From Bacteroidales bacterium (GTDB lineage Bacteria > Bacteroidota > Bacteroidia > Bacteroidales > WCHB1-69): a stretch of DNA of 14,705 nucleotides. Below are positions 1 through 6,167 of this stretch, piece after piece (the stretch's first letter is position 1; the number at the start of each line of letters is the position of its first letter). The position numbers and the translations under genes were made by a program. Under the pieces are notes generated by a model. The model saw nothing but the letters and a program-made list of their open reading frames with translations, had not been told where the DNA came from and made no database searches. Location of the stretch: assembly GCA_016290715.1 (NCBI GenBank), contig JAEEUY010000150.1:1-14705 (forward strand), written 5' to 3'.

Positions 1-31
1 AAAATGCAACGGCTTTCGGAAACTAATCAAA

Positions 32-57
32 TCAGACTTCGCAAACTGATAGTCTGA
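32..57. repeat. Small inverted repeat upstream of the first gene
   Basis: TCAGACT (32-38) and AGTCTGA (51-57) are perfect 7-base complements around a 12-base loop. No run of T follows, so it is a poor intrinsic terminator. It may be the 3' end structure of a gene lying to the left. Frame 1 is open from base 1 to a TGA at 55-57, but 18 codons are too few to identify a protein. Confidence 0.35.
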
Positions 58-59
58 CA

Positions 60-92
60 TTGAATGTAATTTAATATTTTTCTCTATCTTTG
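60..92 (+). promoter_or_regulatory. Bacteroidota-type promoter for the DUF3298 lipoprotein gene
   Basis: TATCTTTG at 85-92 is a perfect match to the Bacteroidota -7 consensus TAnnTTTG. A TTG at 60-62 could act as the -33 element, but the 22-base gap is a little longer than the usual 19-21. Transcription would start near 98-100, giving a leader of about 30 bases before the ATG at 131. Confidence 0.5.
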
Positions 93-130
93 TCCCCGCT
101 ATTCAAAGGTATCATTAATATAGTATTGGT

Positions 131-1084
131 ATGAAAAGAAATAATGTTCATTTTTTTGCAATATTCTTTGTATTAGGCATTTTCATGCTGTTTTCTTGCA
201 ACAATTCCCAATCTGTTTCTCCGGAGTTTATGAATGAATCGGATGAGAATTTGCTGAAAACGGAAACCATTCACGAACAGGATTCCAATGCAATGGTATA
301 TCTTACTTTGGATGTGGAACTGCCGCTGGCCGAAAGTGATATTGCCACGCAGATCCGGCAGCAATTGTGCGATATGCTTGCCAAGCGTCTTACGCATGTC
401 GCTTCCTTCGAGAATGAACAATTTTTCTCCCCGTATCAGGGGGATATGAATGATACGCATGCGTTAGGGGTGTATTACCGGGAAAAGCTGATGTCGCTGT
501 TTAACCATTTGACGAAAGAAGAGGCGGCTCAACGTGCAGATTATATCATGGAAAATGAGGAGATGACCGATGGCGAGCGCATGGAACTGATTGATGAGTT
601 CCCGGCGTGGGAGTATTCCTACACCTTGAAAAAAACTGCCGACACCTTGAATTATGTGGTGTTTGATTCCTATGACTATATTTATATGGGGGGCGCACAC
701 GGAGGCGTTGGCGGGGATGGCTGTCTTACGTTTAATAAAGAGGATGGCCGTTTGGTGGAAAAATTCCTTGACCCTCATAGTGTGAAAGATCTCCAACCGC
801 AACTCATTGCAGGGCTTTTATCCTATTATTCTGATGGAGCCAATAAGATGACAAAAATGGAACTCTTTGAGAGACTTCAGATAGACGGCAACATTATCCC
901 GTTCCCGCAATTTGCCCCATATCCTACAAAAGAGGGATTGGTATTTACATACCAACAGTATGAAATAGCTTGCTATGCCGATGGTATGCCTTGCTTTGTG
1001 ATACCATACGATGCCCTTGCCCCTTATCTTACGGATGAAGCACGGAAAGTGTGCCAGCCATATCTGACGGCATCGGAAAAATAA
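131..1084 (+). CDS. DUF3298 (RsiV C-terminal-like) family lipoprotein
   Basis: Predicted envelope lipoprotein of 317 residues. A hydrophobic signal segment (about residues 7-22) ends in a lipobox-like LFSC, with Cys23 as the likely lipidated residue. Residues about 52-200 resemble the DUF4163-type N-terminal half, including GGAHGG at 187-192. Residues about 205-300 match DUF3298, with the typical ending in which YEIACYADGMPCFVIPY (277-293) precedes a final APYL. The same fold forms the extracytoplasmic part of the RsiV anti-sigma factor of Bacillus, which binds lysozyme. In Bacteroidota the family is mostly free lipoproteins of unknown role, so no lysozyme-sensing function is claimed. The ATG at 131 is chosen because it begins the signal peptide. 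A -7 promoter element lies just upstream and an intrinsic terminator just downstream, so the gene is probably transcribed alone. Confidence 0.85.
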   Translation: MKRNNVHFFAIFFVLGIFMLFSCNNSQSVSPEFMNESDENLLKTETIHEQDSNAMVYLTLDVELPLAESDIATQIRQQLCDMLAKRLTHVASFENEQFFSPYQGDMNDTHALGVYYREKLMSLFNHLTKEEAAQRADYIMENEEMTDGERMELIDEFPAWEYSYTLKKTADTLNYVVFDSYDYIYMGGAHGGVGGDGCLTFNKEDGRLVEKFLDPHSVKDLQPQLIAGLLSYYSDGANKMTKMELFERLQIDGNIIPFPQFAPYPTKEGLVFTYQQYEIACYADGMPCFVIPYDALAPYLTDEARKVCQPYLTASEK

Positions 1085-1123
1085 GGAACCGTTCAGGGAA
1101 ACAGTACGGATTTATCTATATAG

Positions 1124-1160
1124 GAAGAACCTGGTGAAGATCAGGTTCTTCTTTTTTCTT
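1124..1160 (+). terminator. Rho-independent terminator after the DUF3298 gene
   Basis: GAAGAACCTG (1124-1133) and CAGGTTCTTC (1142-1151) form a perfect 10-base-pair stem around an 8-base loop. Six T residues follow (1152-1157), then C and more T. It lies 40 bases after the stop codon. Confidence 0.9.
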
Positions 1161-1190
1161 TTGTCTTGACACAAAAAGAAGCAAAAGGTC
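1152..1190. repeat. Dispersed Bacteroidota-type repeat, copy 1
   Basis: A T/C-rich block is followed by TTTTGTCTTGACACAAAA, which has complementary TTTTGT/ACAAAA arms, and then by AAAAGAAGCAAAAGGTC. A related copy lies at about 6268-6306. From memory, sequences of this form (TTTTCTTTTG, a short centre, then CACAAAAGAA) recur between genes in many Bacteroidota genomes; this was not checked. It starts directly on the T-tract of the preceding terminator. Confidence 0.5.
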
Positions 1191-1191
1191 A

Positions 1192-1222
1192 TAAATTTAG
1201 CGGACGTTAATTGCTAAATTTA
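1192..1222. repeat. 10-bp perfect hairpin next to the dispersed repeat
   Basis: TAAATTTAGC (1192-1201) and GCTAAATTTA (1213-1222) are perfect complements around an 11-base loop. It directly follows the dispersed repeat and may be part of the same element. The rest of the gap to 1383 shows only AT-rich sequence, and I see no gene in it. Confidence 0.55.
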
Positions 1223-1383
1223 ACTATTTTCAGATTGTTTATTTGTCTTTTTTTTAGCGTTTTTCGTCGCTATAAACCTTGGAAAAAGGGGGAGTTGATA
1301 CACGTTCTTTGCCATTTCGTACAAAAATAGTAGTATTCTATATAATTAACTAAAATTCAGTGTTTTATAATGATATTTTGAGG

Positions 1384-1391
1384 TAATTTTG
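1384..1391 (+). promoter_or_regulatory. -7 promoter element upstream of the WG-repeat gene
   Basis: TAATTTTG matches TAnnTTTG. No good TTG is seen 19-21 bases upstream, so only half the promoter is supported. The leader would be about 56 bases and contains ATTAACC at 1430-1436, 17 bases before the ATG. The T9SS gene has the same ATTAACC at 6620-6626. Confidence 0.4.
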
Positions 1392-1453
1392 CTCTGTTTT
1401 CTTTGAAAAAGATACGTTATTTTTTTATTATTAACCCTTAAAAAACATTCATT

Positions 1454-2704
1454 ATGAAAAAACTGAAAAAATTAAAAGAAAATTTCAAAAATCATGATTT
1501 GAAAGGCAAAATCCGCATGGTTTTATGGCCATGTCTTGTTTTATGTGGGATAGTCATCGTATGGGTGGGCATTTGGTTGGTCATCCCTTCTGTTAGGAAT
1601 AGGTCGGTAGAAAAAAATGTAGAGAAACAGGAGTGCAAGAACATGATCTGCGAAAGACATCCTATCAATTCCGACTATCATCTGTTGGAATACGACAATG
1701 GGAAGTATCGTATCGCTCGTTCGGCGGATAATGAAGAATTGGGGGATTTGTTTCTTGTTGTCAAATATGCCGATGTGACTGGTGATTCTTTGATTATTAC
1801 TAAAGAATTGGAAAAGGGATGCAGATTGTTCTCTTTGAGAACAGGAATCCTTTCAGATTATTACGATGGTATCAATGAGCCGGATTCCAAACATCATTTG
1901 TGTGCGTGTACTCAAAATGGGCATTTGGGTTTTTTGGATGGCCGTACTGGGAAACTTGCTATTCCCATGAAGTTCTCTTCAGCATACCATCCTTCTAAAT
2001 TTTTTTCAAATGTCGATCATTATGCGGAGCAGAATACTCCTTTGTTCAAATTTATAGGTGATTATTGCATTGTGCCCACCACCTGCTTTACTAAGGGTGT
2101 GATTGATTATACCGGGAAAGTTCTGATAGATGGTTATGATGAAATTGAGTATTTTGCCGAAGATACACTATTCAAGACCTATAATAAATATAAAAATGGC
2201 CGATACTCTTTATTTGATGGCAAAAATATGAAACCACTGTTTGTTGATCAAAAAAGCATTCCCATTCTTCCGATAGGGGTTATTCATCCTGAGGGTGGAG
2301 TACTTACCAACTCATTTTGTACCGATACGCTGACTGATCTCATATTTGAAGATTATTATGATTCTCGTCTTTATAAATTTCTTAGTGATCACGACTTTAT
2401 GGAAGTGCACTACGATGATAAGTTTGTATATGATGAAACAGGCATAGAGGTGGAAAGAGTTTTCAAGGGAGATAAAACCTATTATACGTCAGGGTATAGG
2501 GAGGAATGGGGGGACGATGACATTGGGGTTGGTGTTGAAGAGGGCAAAACTGGTCGCCCTGTCATTGAGCCGCAATGGGATCACATCACCATTTATAAAA
2601 ATGCTAAAAAAAACAAGTATGTTTTTTGCTGCGAGTTGGGAGGTTATACCTTTCTTTTGAAAGAAAATGGAGATTATGTTACGCGTAATAGCACCAATTT
2701 TTGA
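1454..2704 (+). CDS. Membrane-anchored protein with degenerate WG-type repeats
   Basis: 416 residues. A Lys-rich cytoplasmic N-terminus (1-21) is followed by one strong transmembrane segment (about 23-47), so the remaining ~370 residues should lie outside the cytoplasmic membrane. Parts of the ectodomain look like diverged WG (KWG) repeats: NGHLGFLDGRTGKLAIP (155-171), KGVIDYTGKVLIDGYDEIEY (214-233), NGRYSLFDG (248-256), and near the C-terminus GRPVIEPQWDHITIY. WG repeats are about 30-residue beta units, often found in surface or sensor proteins with unclear ligands; no catalytic motif is visible. The start codon is preceded by an AT-rich leader and a -7 element. The LytTR gene begins 67 bases downstream with no terminator between them, so the three genes from 1454 to 4056 may be partly co-transcribed. 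The repeat assignment is by eye and only moderately sure. Confidence 0.65.
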   Translation: MKKLKKLKENFKNHDLKGKIRMVLWPCLVLCGIVIVWVGIWLVIPSVRNRSVEKNVEKQECKNMICERHPINSDYHLLEYDNGKYRIARSADNEELGDLFLVVKYADVTGDSLIITKELEKGCRLFSLRTGILSDYYDGINEPDSKHHLCACTQNGHLGFLDGRTGKLAIPMKFSSAYHPSKFFSNVDHYAEQNTPLFKFIGDYCIVPTTCFTKGVIDYTGKVLIDGYDEIEYFAEDTLFKTYNKYKNGRYSLFDGKNMKPLFVDQKSIPILPIGVIHPEGGVLTNSFCTDTLTDLIFEDYYDSRLYKFLSDHDFMEVHYDDKFVYDETGIEVERVFKGDKTYYTSGYREEWGDDDIGVGVEEGKTGRPVIEPQWDHITIYKNAKKNKYVFCCELGGYTFLLKENGDYVTRNSTNF

Positions 2705-2708
2705 AATT

Positions 2709-2731
2709 TGTTATTTTTGTCGATGTTATTT
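2709..2731 (+). promoter_or_regulatory. Putative promoter and direct-repeat operator of the LytTR gene
   Basis: TATTTTTG (2712-2719) matches the -7 consensus, with no clear -33 TTG. Two exact copies of TGTTATTT (2709-2716 and 2724-2731) start 15 bases apart and overlap the -7 element. LytTR proteins usually bind paired direct repeats of about 9 bases, so this could be an autoregulatory site. The sequence is AT-rich and the match may be chance. Confidence 0.35.
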
Positions 2732-2771
2732 AAACGGGAATATTTATAATAAATAATTTATTACCAGTAAA

Positions 2772-3224
2772 ATGGAATATAAGTCGGGATTTAATTCGAA
2801 GCAGATTCTCAAAAATTTGCATTCCATTTTCCGTCGCACGGGCAAGCGGATTATCATCGGCAGCAAGAGTTCCCAGCAGATATATCTTGTAGAGCCCGCT
2901 TCTTTGATGTACATTGAGGCTGCCCAAAACTACACCGACTGGTATTTTTCTGATGGGAGCAAACTGACGCTTACCTACCAACTCAATCAGTGTGAAACTT
3001 TTATTACGAGTCAGTTGGGGGATGAAGATATTCTTACAATTGCCAGAATCGGGCGAAGTGCCATCGTCAATCTCCAATATGTCACGCAGTTGGATATGAC
3101 TAACAAACAATTGGTCATATCCAATCGTCGTGGTTTTGTCCAAAAGATTACCGTTTCTGAAGAAATTTTGAAAAAGTTAAAAGAAGCCATCATATTATAT
3201 AAAGAGTCCAATGAAAACAGATAA
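2772..3224 (+). CDS. Stand-alone LytTR-family DNA-binding regulator
   Basis: 150 residues. Residues about 37-140 form a LytTR domain. The typical strand IYLVEPASLMYIEAAQNYT (37-55) is followed by the DG turn (61-62), the LTLTYQLNQCE stretch (65-75) and the family signature IARIGRSAIVNLQYVTQL (90-107). LytTR domains bind DNA through a beta fold, usually as dimers on direct repeats. Most sit behind a CheY-like receiver, but here only about 36 residues precede the domain, so there is no phosphoacceptor module and the input must come another way. The gene overlaps the next, membrane-protein gene by 14 bases, which suggests translational coupling and functional pairing. No Shine-Dalgarno sequence is visible before ATG 2772, as is usual for this phylum. 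Confidence 0.85.
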   Translation: MEYKSGFNSKQILKNLHSIFRRTGKRIIIGSKSSQQIYLVEPASLMYIEAAQNYTDWYFSDGSKLTLTYQLNQCETFITSQLGDEDILTIARIGRSAIVNLQYVTQLDMTNKQLVISNRRGFVQKITVSEEILKKLKEAIILYKESNENR

Positions 3225-4056
3225 TACATACGAAGAAAACGATTTCTATATCTTGCAGGGAACGAAGAAACCGAAGCCTTTTTATCGGAAAGGATGGTTC
3301 ATTGTGGTGACTATCATTCTTTTGTTTGCGGCAGGCTTGCTGTTCCATCTTTTTAAGCATACTTCTGAACATGACCCCGTAGTAAAATTTGGTCAGGATA
3401 ATGAAGGGATGGTGAGTAAAGAAAAGGGGACGGAGATGGCGGTCTCTGCCGGAAAAGTTTCTATTGCGCAAACGGAAGTCAATGGGCATAAACTCCGCCT
3501 GTTTTCCATCGCTGATGGGACGGCTGCGTTGCATGTGGGACCGCTCAGTGCCGATGATACGACGGTTCTTTTGGCTGTTCGTGCGGCGGATGTGCGGGAA
3601 GATAACCACCAAATCAATGGCGCTTTTGTTTATAAGGGACAGTTGTTGTCGCAGGGGAAGGCCAAAAAAGGGTTCTGTGCCATCCTTGATGAAAAGGTGG
3701 TGATTGGAGCTGCCGACAACTCTCCCTATCTGGAGGAGGCCATCAACAATGGGGGCTATTTCTTCCGCCAGTATCCCTTGGTGGTGGATGGAATGGCTAT
3801 TGATAACAAGCCGACAGGGAAGTCGCTTCGTCGTGCATTATGCGAAAAGGACGGACGGATTATCGTGGTGGAATGTGCACAGATTACTTTTCACGACTTC
3901 GCCCAAGCGCTGGTTGACTATGGAATTGACAACGCCATCTACTTGGTGGGCGGAGACGCCTTCGGTTTCTATCGCTCGGAAGACGGACAACGCCACGATT
4001 TTGGCGACCCATCCCGAAATGAAGACCCCAATATCACCTATATGGTTTGGAGATGA
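3211..4056 (+). CDS. Membrane-anchored phosphodiester-glycosidase-like (NAGPA/DUF2233) protein
   Basis: 281 residues. A short cytoplasmic tail (1-28) and one transmembrane helix (about 29-49) are followed by an ectodomain. Residues about 90-281 resemble the NAGPA/DUF2233 domain: an NGAF turn (137-140), NNGGYFFRQYPLVVDG (179-194), the conserved arginine region KSLRRALCEKDGRIIVVE (204-221), FHDFAQALVDYGIDNAIYLVGG (227-248) and FGFYR (251-255). In active members the strand before the last motif ends in a DGG(S/T)-type sequence; here it reads LVGGDAFGFYR, so the usual Asp position holds Val. The protein may therefore be a divergent enzyme or a non-catalytic binding domain. The start codon lies inside the end of the LytTR gene, 14 bases before its stop. 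The 3' end is 4 bases from the convergent nitroreductase gene. The family assignment is fairly sure; the substrate is unknown. Confidence 0.7.
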   Translation: MKTDNTYEENDFYILQGTKKPKPFYRKGWFIVVTIILLFAAGLLFHLFKHTSEHDPVVKFGQDNEGMVSKEKGTEMAVSAGKVSIAQTEVNGHKLRLFSIADGTAALHVGPLSADDTTVLLAVRAADVREDNHQINGAFVYKGQLLSQGKAKKGFCAILDEKVVIGAADNSPYLEEAINNGGYFFRQYPLVVDGMAIDNKPTGKSLRRALCEKDGRIIVVECAQITFHDFAQALVDYGIDNAIYLVGGDAFGFYRSEDGQRHDFGDPSRNEDPNITYMVWR

Positions 4057-4060
4057 TAGG

Positions 4061-4696
4061 TTAGAGGAGCAGATCTTTTAAACGTACTTTGGGGACAAAA
4101 TGGATGCCCTGCTGACGGTAATAGGCATGAGGTTCATTTTCAGCTATTTCCACACAACGGATGAGCTCGGCCCCACGCCCGATGGCAACAATAAGCAACG
4201 GATCGTACGGCAGTTCAAAGGCTTTTTTGATGTTTTCTTTATGAAAAGCCCCAATAATGATGCCGTTGTATCCCAACTCCGTGGCTTTTAATAACATGCT
4301 TTGTGCCGAAATGCCCAAGTCTATATCTACCAACTTTCCTTCGGGGCTTTTGCTGCATATAATGATGAAAGCTTCCGGTTCGGTTCCCGGCAGAGGCAAG
4401 TGTAACTCTGGCAAGGCAGCCCCCAATTTGATGTTGGCAAGAACTTTTTCTGCTCCGCTGTCTTTGGTTACTAACTTGAAACGAAGCACTTGCTGGTTGC
4501 AAGCGGAGGGGACCAACGGATTCACCGCCACTATTTTTTCCAACGTTTCGCGGGAAACAACCGTATCGGTGTGGTAGCTGCGATAACTGCGGTTGCGTTC
4601 CAACAAGTTGTCCAAAGAAACGCGCTTGACAATTGTTTTTTTTGCATTTTTTCCAAAAACTTCATCGTAACGATTTTCCAAATATCCGTCTGCCAT
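4061..4696 (-). CDS. Nitroreductase-family FMN-dependent oxidoreductase
   Basis: 211 residues, on the short side of normal for the family. The N-terminal FMN-phosphate motif RNRSYRSY (34-41) is followed by PSACNQQVLRF (63-73), the usual PSaxNxQ flavin-contact region. DIDLGISAQSMLLKATELGY (124-143), GIIIGAF (145-151) and IVAIGRG (169-175) form the second half of the fold. The C-terminus ends VPKVRLKDLLL, as in many family members that close with a PK-x-L-x-x-L strand. Such proteins are cytosolic flavoenzymes that use NAD(P)H to reduce quinones, nitro compounds or other electron-poor substrates; the substrate cannot be read from sequence. The gene is divergent from the threonine-aldolase gene (139-base gap) and convergent with the NAGPA-like gene. 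The start at 4696 gives the full N-terminal extension before the FMN motif; no Shine-Dalgarno sequence supports it. Confidence 0.85.
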   Translation of the reverse strand: MADGYLENRYDEVFGKNAKKTIVKRVSLDNLLERNRSYRSYHTDTVVSRETLEKIVAVNPLVPSACNQQVLRFKLVTKDSGAEKVLANIKLGAALPELHLPLPGTEPEAFIIICSKSPEGKLVDIDLGISAQSMLLKATELGYNGIIIGAFHKENIKKAFELPYDPLLIVAIGRGAELIRCVEIAENEPHAYYRQQGIHFVPKVRLKDLLL

Positions 4697-4768
4697 CGTT
4701 TAAATATTTTTTATATCTATTTGATTTATATGTTTTTATAAAATAGTACTTGCGTTATTCGAGAATTG

Positions 4769-4776
4769 CAAAGATA
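4769..4776 (-). promoter_or_regulatory. -7 promoter element for the nitroreductase gene
   Basis: On the minus strand the sequence reads TATCTTTG, a perfect TAnnTTTG. No TTG is found at the expected distance upstream, so support is partial. The leader would be about 65 bases and is very AT-rich. Confidence 0.4.
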
Positions 4777-4780
4777 GTTA

Positions 4781-4813
4781 TTTTTGCAACTCTTCATATT
4801 TTGTGTAAATTTG
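4781..4813 (+). promoter_or_regulatory. Bacteroidota-type promoter for the threonine-aldolase gene
   Basis: A -33 element TTTTTG (4781-4786) is separated by exactly 19 bases from the -7 element TAAATTTG (4806-4813). Both elements and the spacing fit the Bacteroidota sigma-ABfr consensus well. Transcription would start near 4819, giving a leader of only about 15 bases before ATG 4835. Confidence 0.65.
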
Positions 4814-4834
4814 CCCCGCTAATAATGAGCCGAC

Positions 4835-5860
4835 ATGTTGTATTTTGATTCAGATTATATGGCTGGGGCACATCCGGAAGTGATGCGCCGGCTGATGGAA
4901 ACGAATTTGGAGCATACGGTAGGGTATGGTTTGGATGAATATAGTGAAGAGGCGAGGAGGCGTATCCGTGCGGAATGTGCTGCCCCTGATGCTCTTGTGC
5001 AGTTTTTCGTGGGAGGCACACAGACCAACGCAACGGCCATCTCCGCCTTGCTTCGTCCATACGAAGGGGTGATGGCTGCCAGCACGGCGCATATTAATGT
5101 GCATGAGAGCGGAGCTGTTGAGAGGGGAGGGCATAAGGTGCTTGTTTTGCCCTCATACGACGGAAAAGTGAGCGCCCGTGATGTGGCTGGCTACATTCGT
5201 GATTTCTATCGCGATGACACTTATGAACACATGGTTGCCCCGGGGATGCTCTATATCACTCAGCCCACCGAATTGGGGACACTATACACTTTGGAGGAGT
5301 TGGAGGAATTGAGCAGGATTTGTCGCGAAACCCATATTCATTTGTATTTGGATGGGGCTCGCTTGGGATATGCGCTTGCTTCCACCGCTGCCGATTTTAC
5401 CTTGCGCGATATTGCCCGTCTTTGCGATGTTTTTTATATTGGCGGGACCAAATGTGGGGCTTTGTTCGGTGAAGCACTGGTGGCTGCCAATCCGAAAATC
5501 CTTCCCCATTTTTTCCCCATTGTGAAACAACATGGGGCATTGCTTGCCAAAGGCCGTTTGCAAGGGATACAGTTTGCCACCCTTTTCACAGACGATTTAT
5601 ATGTGCGTATAGCGCGCCATGCCAATGAATTAGCCATGAAATTGCGTGCCGCTTTCGAGCAGAAAGGATGGCCGGTAGTGATAGATTCTCCAACGAATCA
5701 GCAGTTTGTGAAATTGCCTAATGAGGTGATGGACCAGTTGCGTTTGTCGGCCTCTTTTGAGATATGGGGCACCCGCGGGGAAACAGAGACAACGGTTCGC
5801 TTTGTTACAAGTTGGGCGACTACAGAAGAGGATATTGAACAGTTAATCAGTTTGATATAA
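4835..5860 (+). CDS. Low-specificity threonine aldolase / beta-eliminating lyase family PLP enzyme
   Basis: 341 residues, the usual length for fold-type I L-threonine aldolases, which cleave L-threonine and related beta-hydroxy amino acids to glycine and an aldehyde. Visible features are the N-terminal FDSDYMAGAHPEVM (4-17), the phosphate-binding region VGGTQTNATAI (59-69), His86 in STAHINVHESGAVE (ring-stacking position), Asp173 in LYLDGARLGYA (170-180; the pyridine-nitrogen Asp) and the Schiff-base Lys206 in YIGGTKCGAL (201-210). The family also includes tyrosine phenol-lyase and tryptophanase relatives, but length and motifs fit aldolase best. The N-terminus starts directly at the conserved FDSD segment, and a well-formed promoter lies about 20 bases upstream. 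The gene is probably transcribed alone, since a hairpin-rich gene-free region follows. ltaE is a reasonable symbol for the family, but orthology is not proven. Confidence 0.85.
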   Translation: MLYFDSDYMAGAHPEVMRRLMETNLEHTVGYGLDEYSEEARRRIRAECAAPDALVQFFVGGTQTNATAISALLRPYEGVMAASTAHINVHESGAVERGGHKVLVLPSYDGKVSARDVAGYIRDFYRDDTYEHMVAPGMLYITQPTELGTLYTLEELEELSRICRETHIHLYLDGARLGYALASTAADFTLRDIARLCDVFYIGGTKCGALFGEALVAANPKILPHFFPIVKQHGALLAKGRLQGIQFATLFTDDLYVRIARHANELAMKLRAAFEQKGWPVVIDSPTNQQFVKLPNEVMDQLRLSASFEIWGTRGETETTVRFVTSWATTEEDIEQLISLI

Positions 5861-5884
5861 TTCTTTCAAGATGCACATCAAGCA

Positions 5885-5917
5885 TCGTGCCAAAGGCACG
5901 AGATTTTAGTAACCTCA
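5885..5917. repeat. Hairpin plus TTAGTAACCTCA unit, left copy
   Basis: TCGTGCC/GGCACGA (5885-5891 and 5895-5901) is a perfect 7-bp hairpin with an AAA loop. TTAGTAACCTCA (5906-5917) follows. The same layout (CGTGC...GCACG hairpin, 5 bases, TTAGTAACCTCA) appears inverted at 6168-6200. Lying 24 bases after the aldolase stop and followed by only four T, it might also weakly terminate transcription. Confidence 0.6.
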
Positions 5918-5945
5918 GACAAGGCTGTCAGGCCGCAGTCTGAGG
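5912..5945. repeat. 9-bp perfect inverted repeat within the palindromic cluster
   Basis: CCTCAGAC (5913-5920) pairs with GTCTGAGG (5938-5945), and the flanking A5912 and T5946 extend the stem to 9 bp. The 17-base loop contains GGC/GCC and could fold further. It overlaps the end of the TTAGTAACCTCA motif. Confidence 0.6.
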
Positions 5946-5967
5946 TGCGTAACTGCGTATTGTCCGT

Positions 5968-6113
5968 GCGTGCGGAATGCACGCTACCTATCATCACACA
6001 GAAGATATCGCTCATCCACCTCAATCTCGTTCCTTTCACGAAAGCTCAGTACTCTTTGGCAAAGGAAGTGGGGAGGATGGAGGGCTCTAAAAAGTAGCGT
6101 GCATTCCGCACGC
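5968..6113. repeat. REP-like palindrome pair (BIME-like element)
   Basis: GTAGCGTGCATTCCGCACGC at 6094-6113 occurs as an exact reverse complement at 5968-5987. Each arm is itself a hairpin (6-bp GCGTGC/GCACGC, 5-base loop) with GTAG overlapping its 5' foot. A GTAG tetranucleotide 5' of a hairpin, and pairs in opposite orientation, are the marks of REP sequences recognised by REP-associated tyrosine transposases (RAYTs). The 106 bases between the arms show no recognisable protein. No RAYT gene is in this window. Confidence 0.65.
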
Positions 6114-6167
6114 TGGTTATCAATACCGTTGTCACCCCATATTGTGCTCCACTTCGTTCCGCTGATA

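Noticed and set aside
1..57. Possible 3' end of an upstream gene (frame 1 open to TGA at 55-57)
   Set aside because: Only 18 codons are visible and another frame also stays open for 15 codons, so chance cannot be excluded and no family is recognisable.
131..1084. Anti-sigma factor RsiV based on the DUF3298 domain
   Set aside because: There is no cytoplasmic anti-sigma domain or neighbouring sigma factor gene; the N-terminus is a lipoprotein signal.
4257..4577. 106-codon plus-strand open frame opposite the nitroreductase gene
   Set aside because: It is a shadow of a gene with clear FMN-binding motifs on the minus strand; its own translation has no family features.
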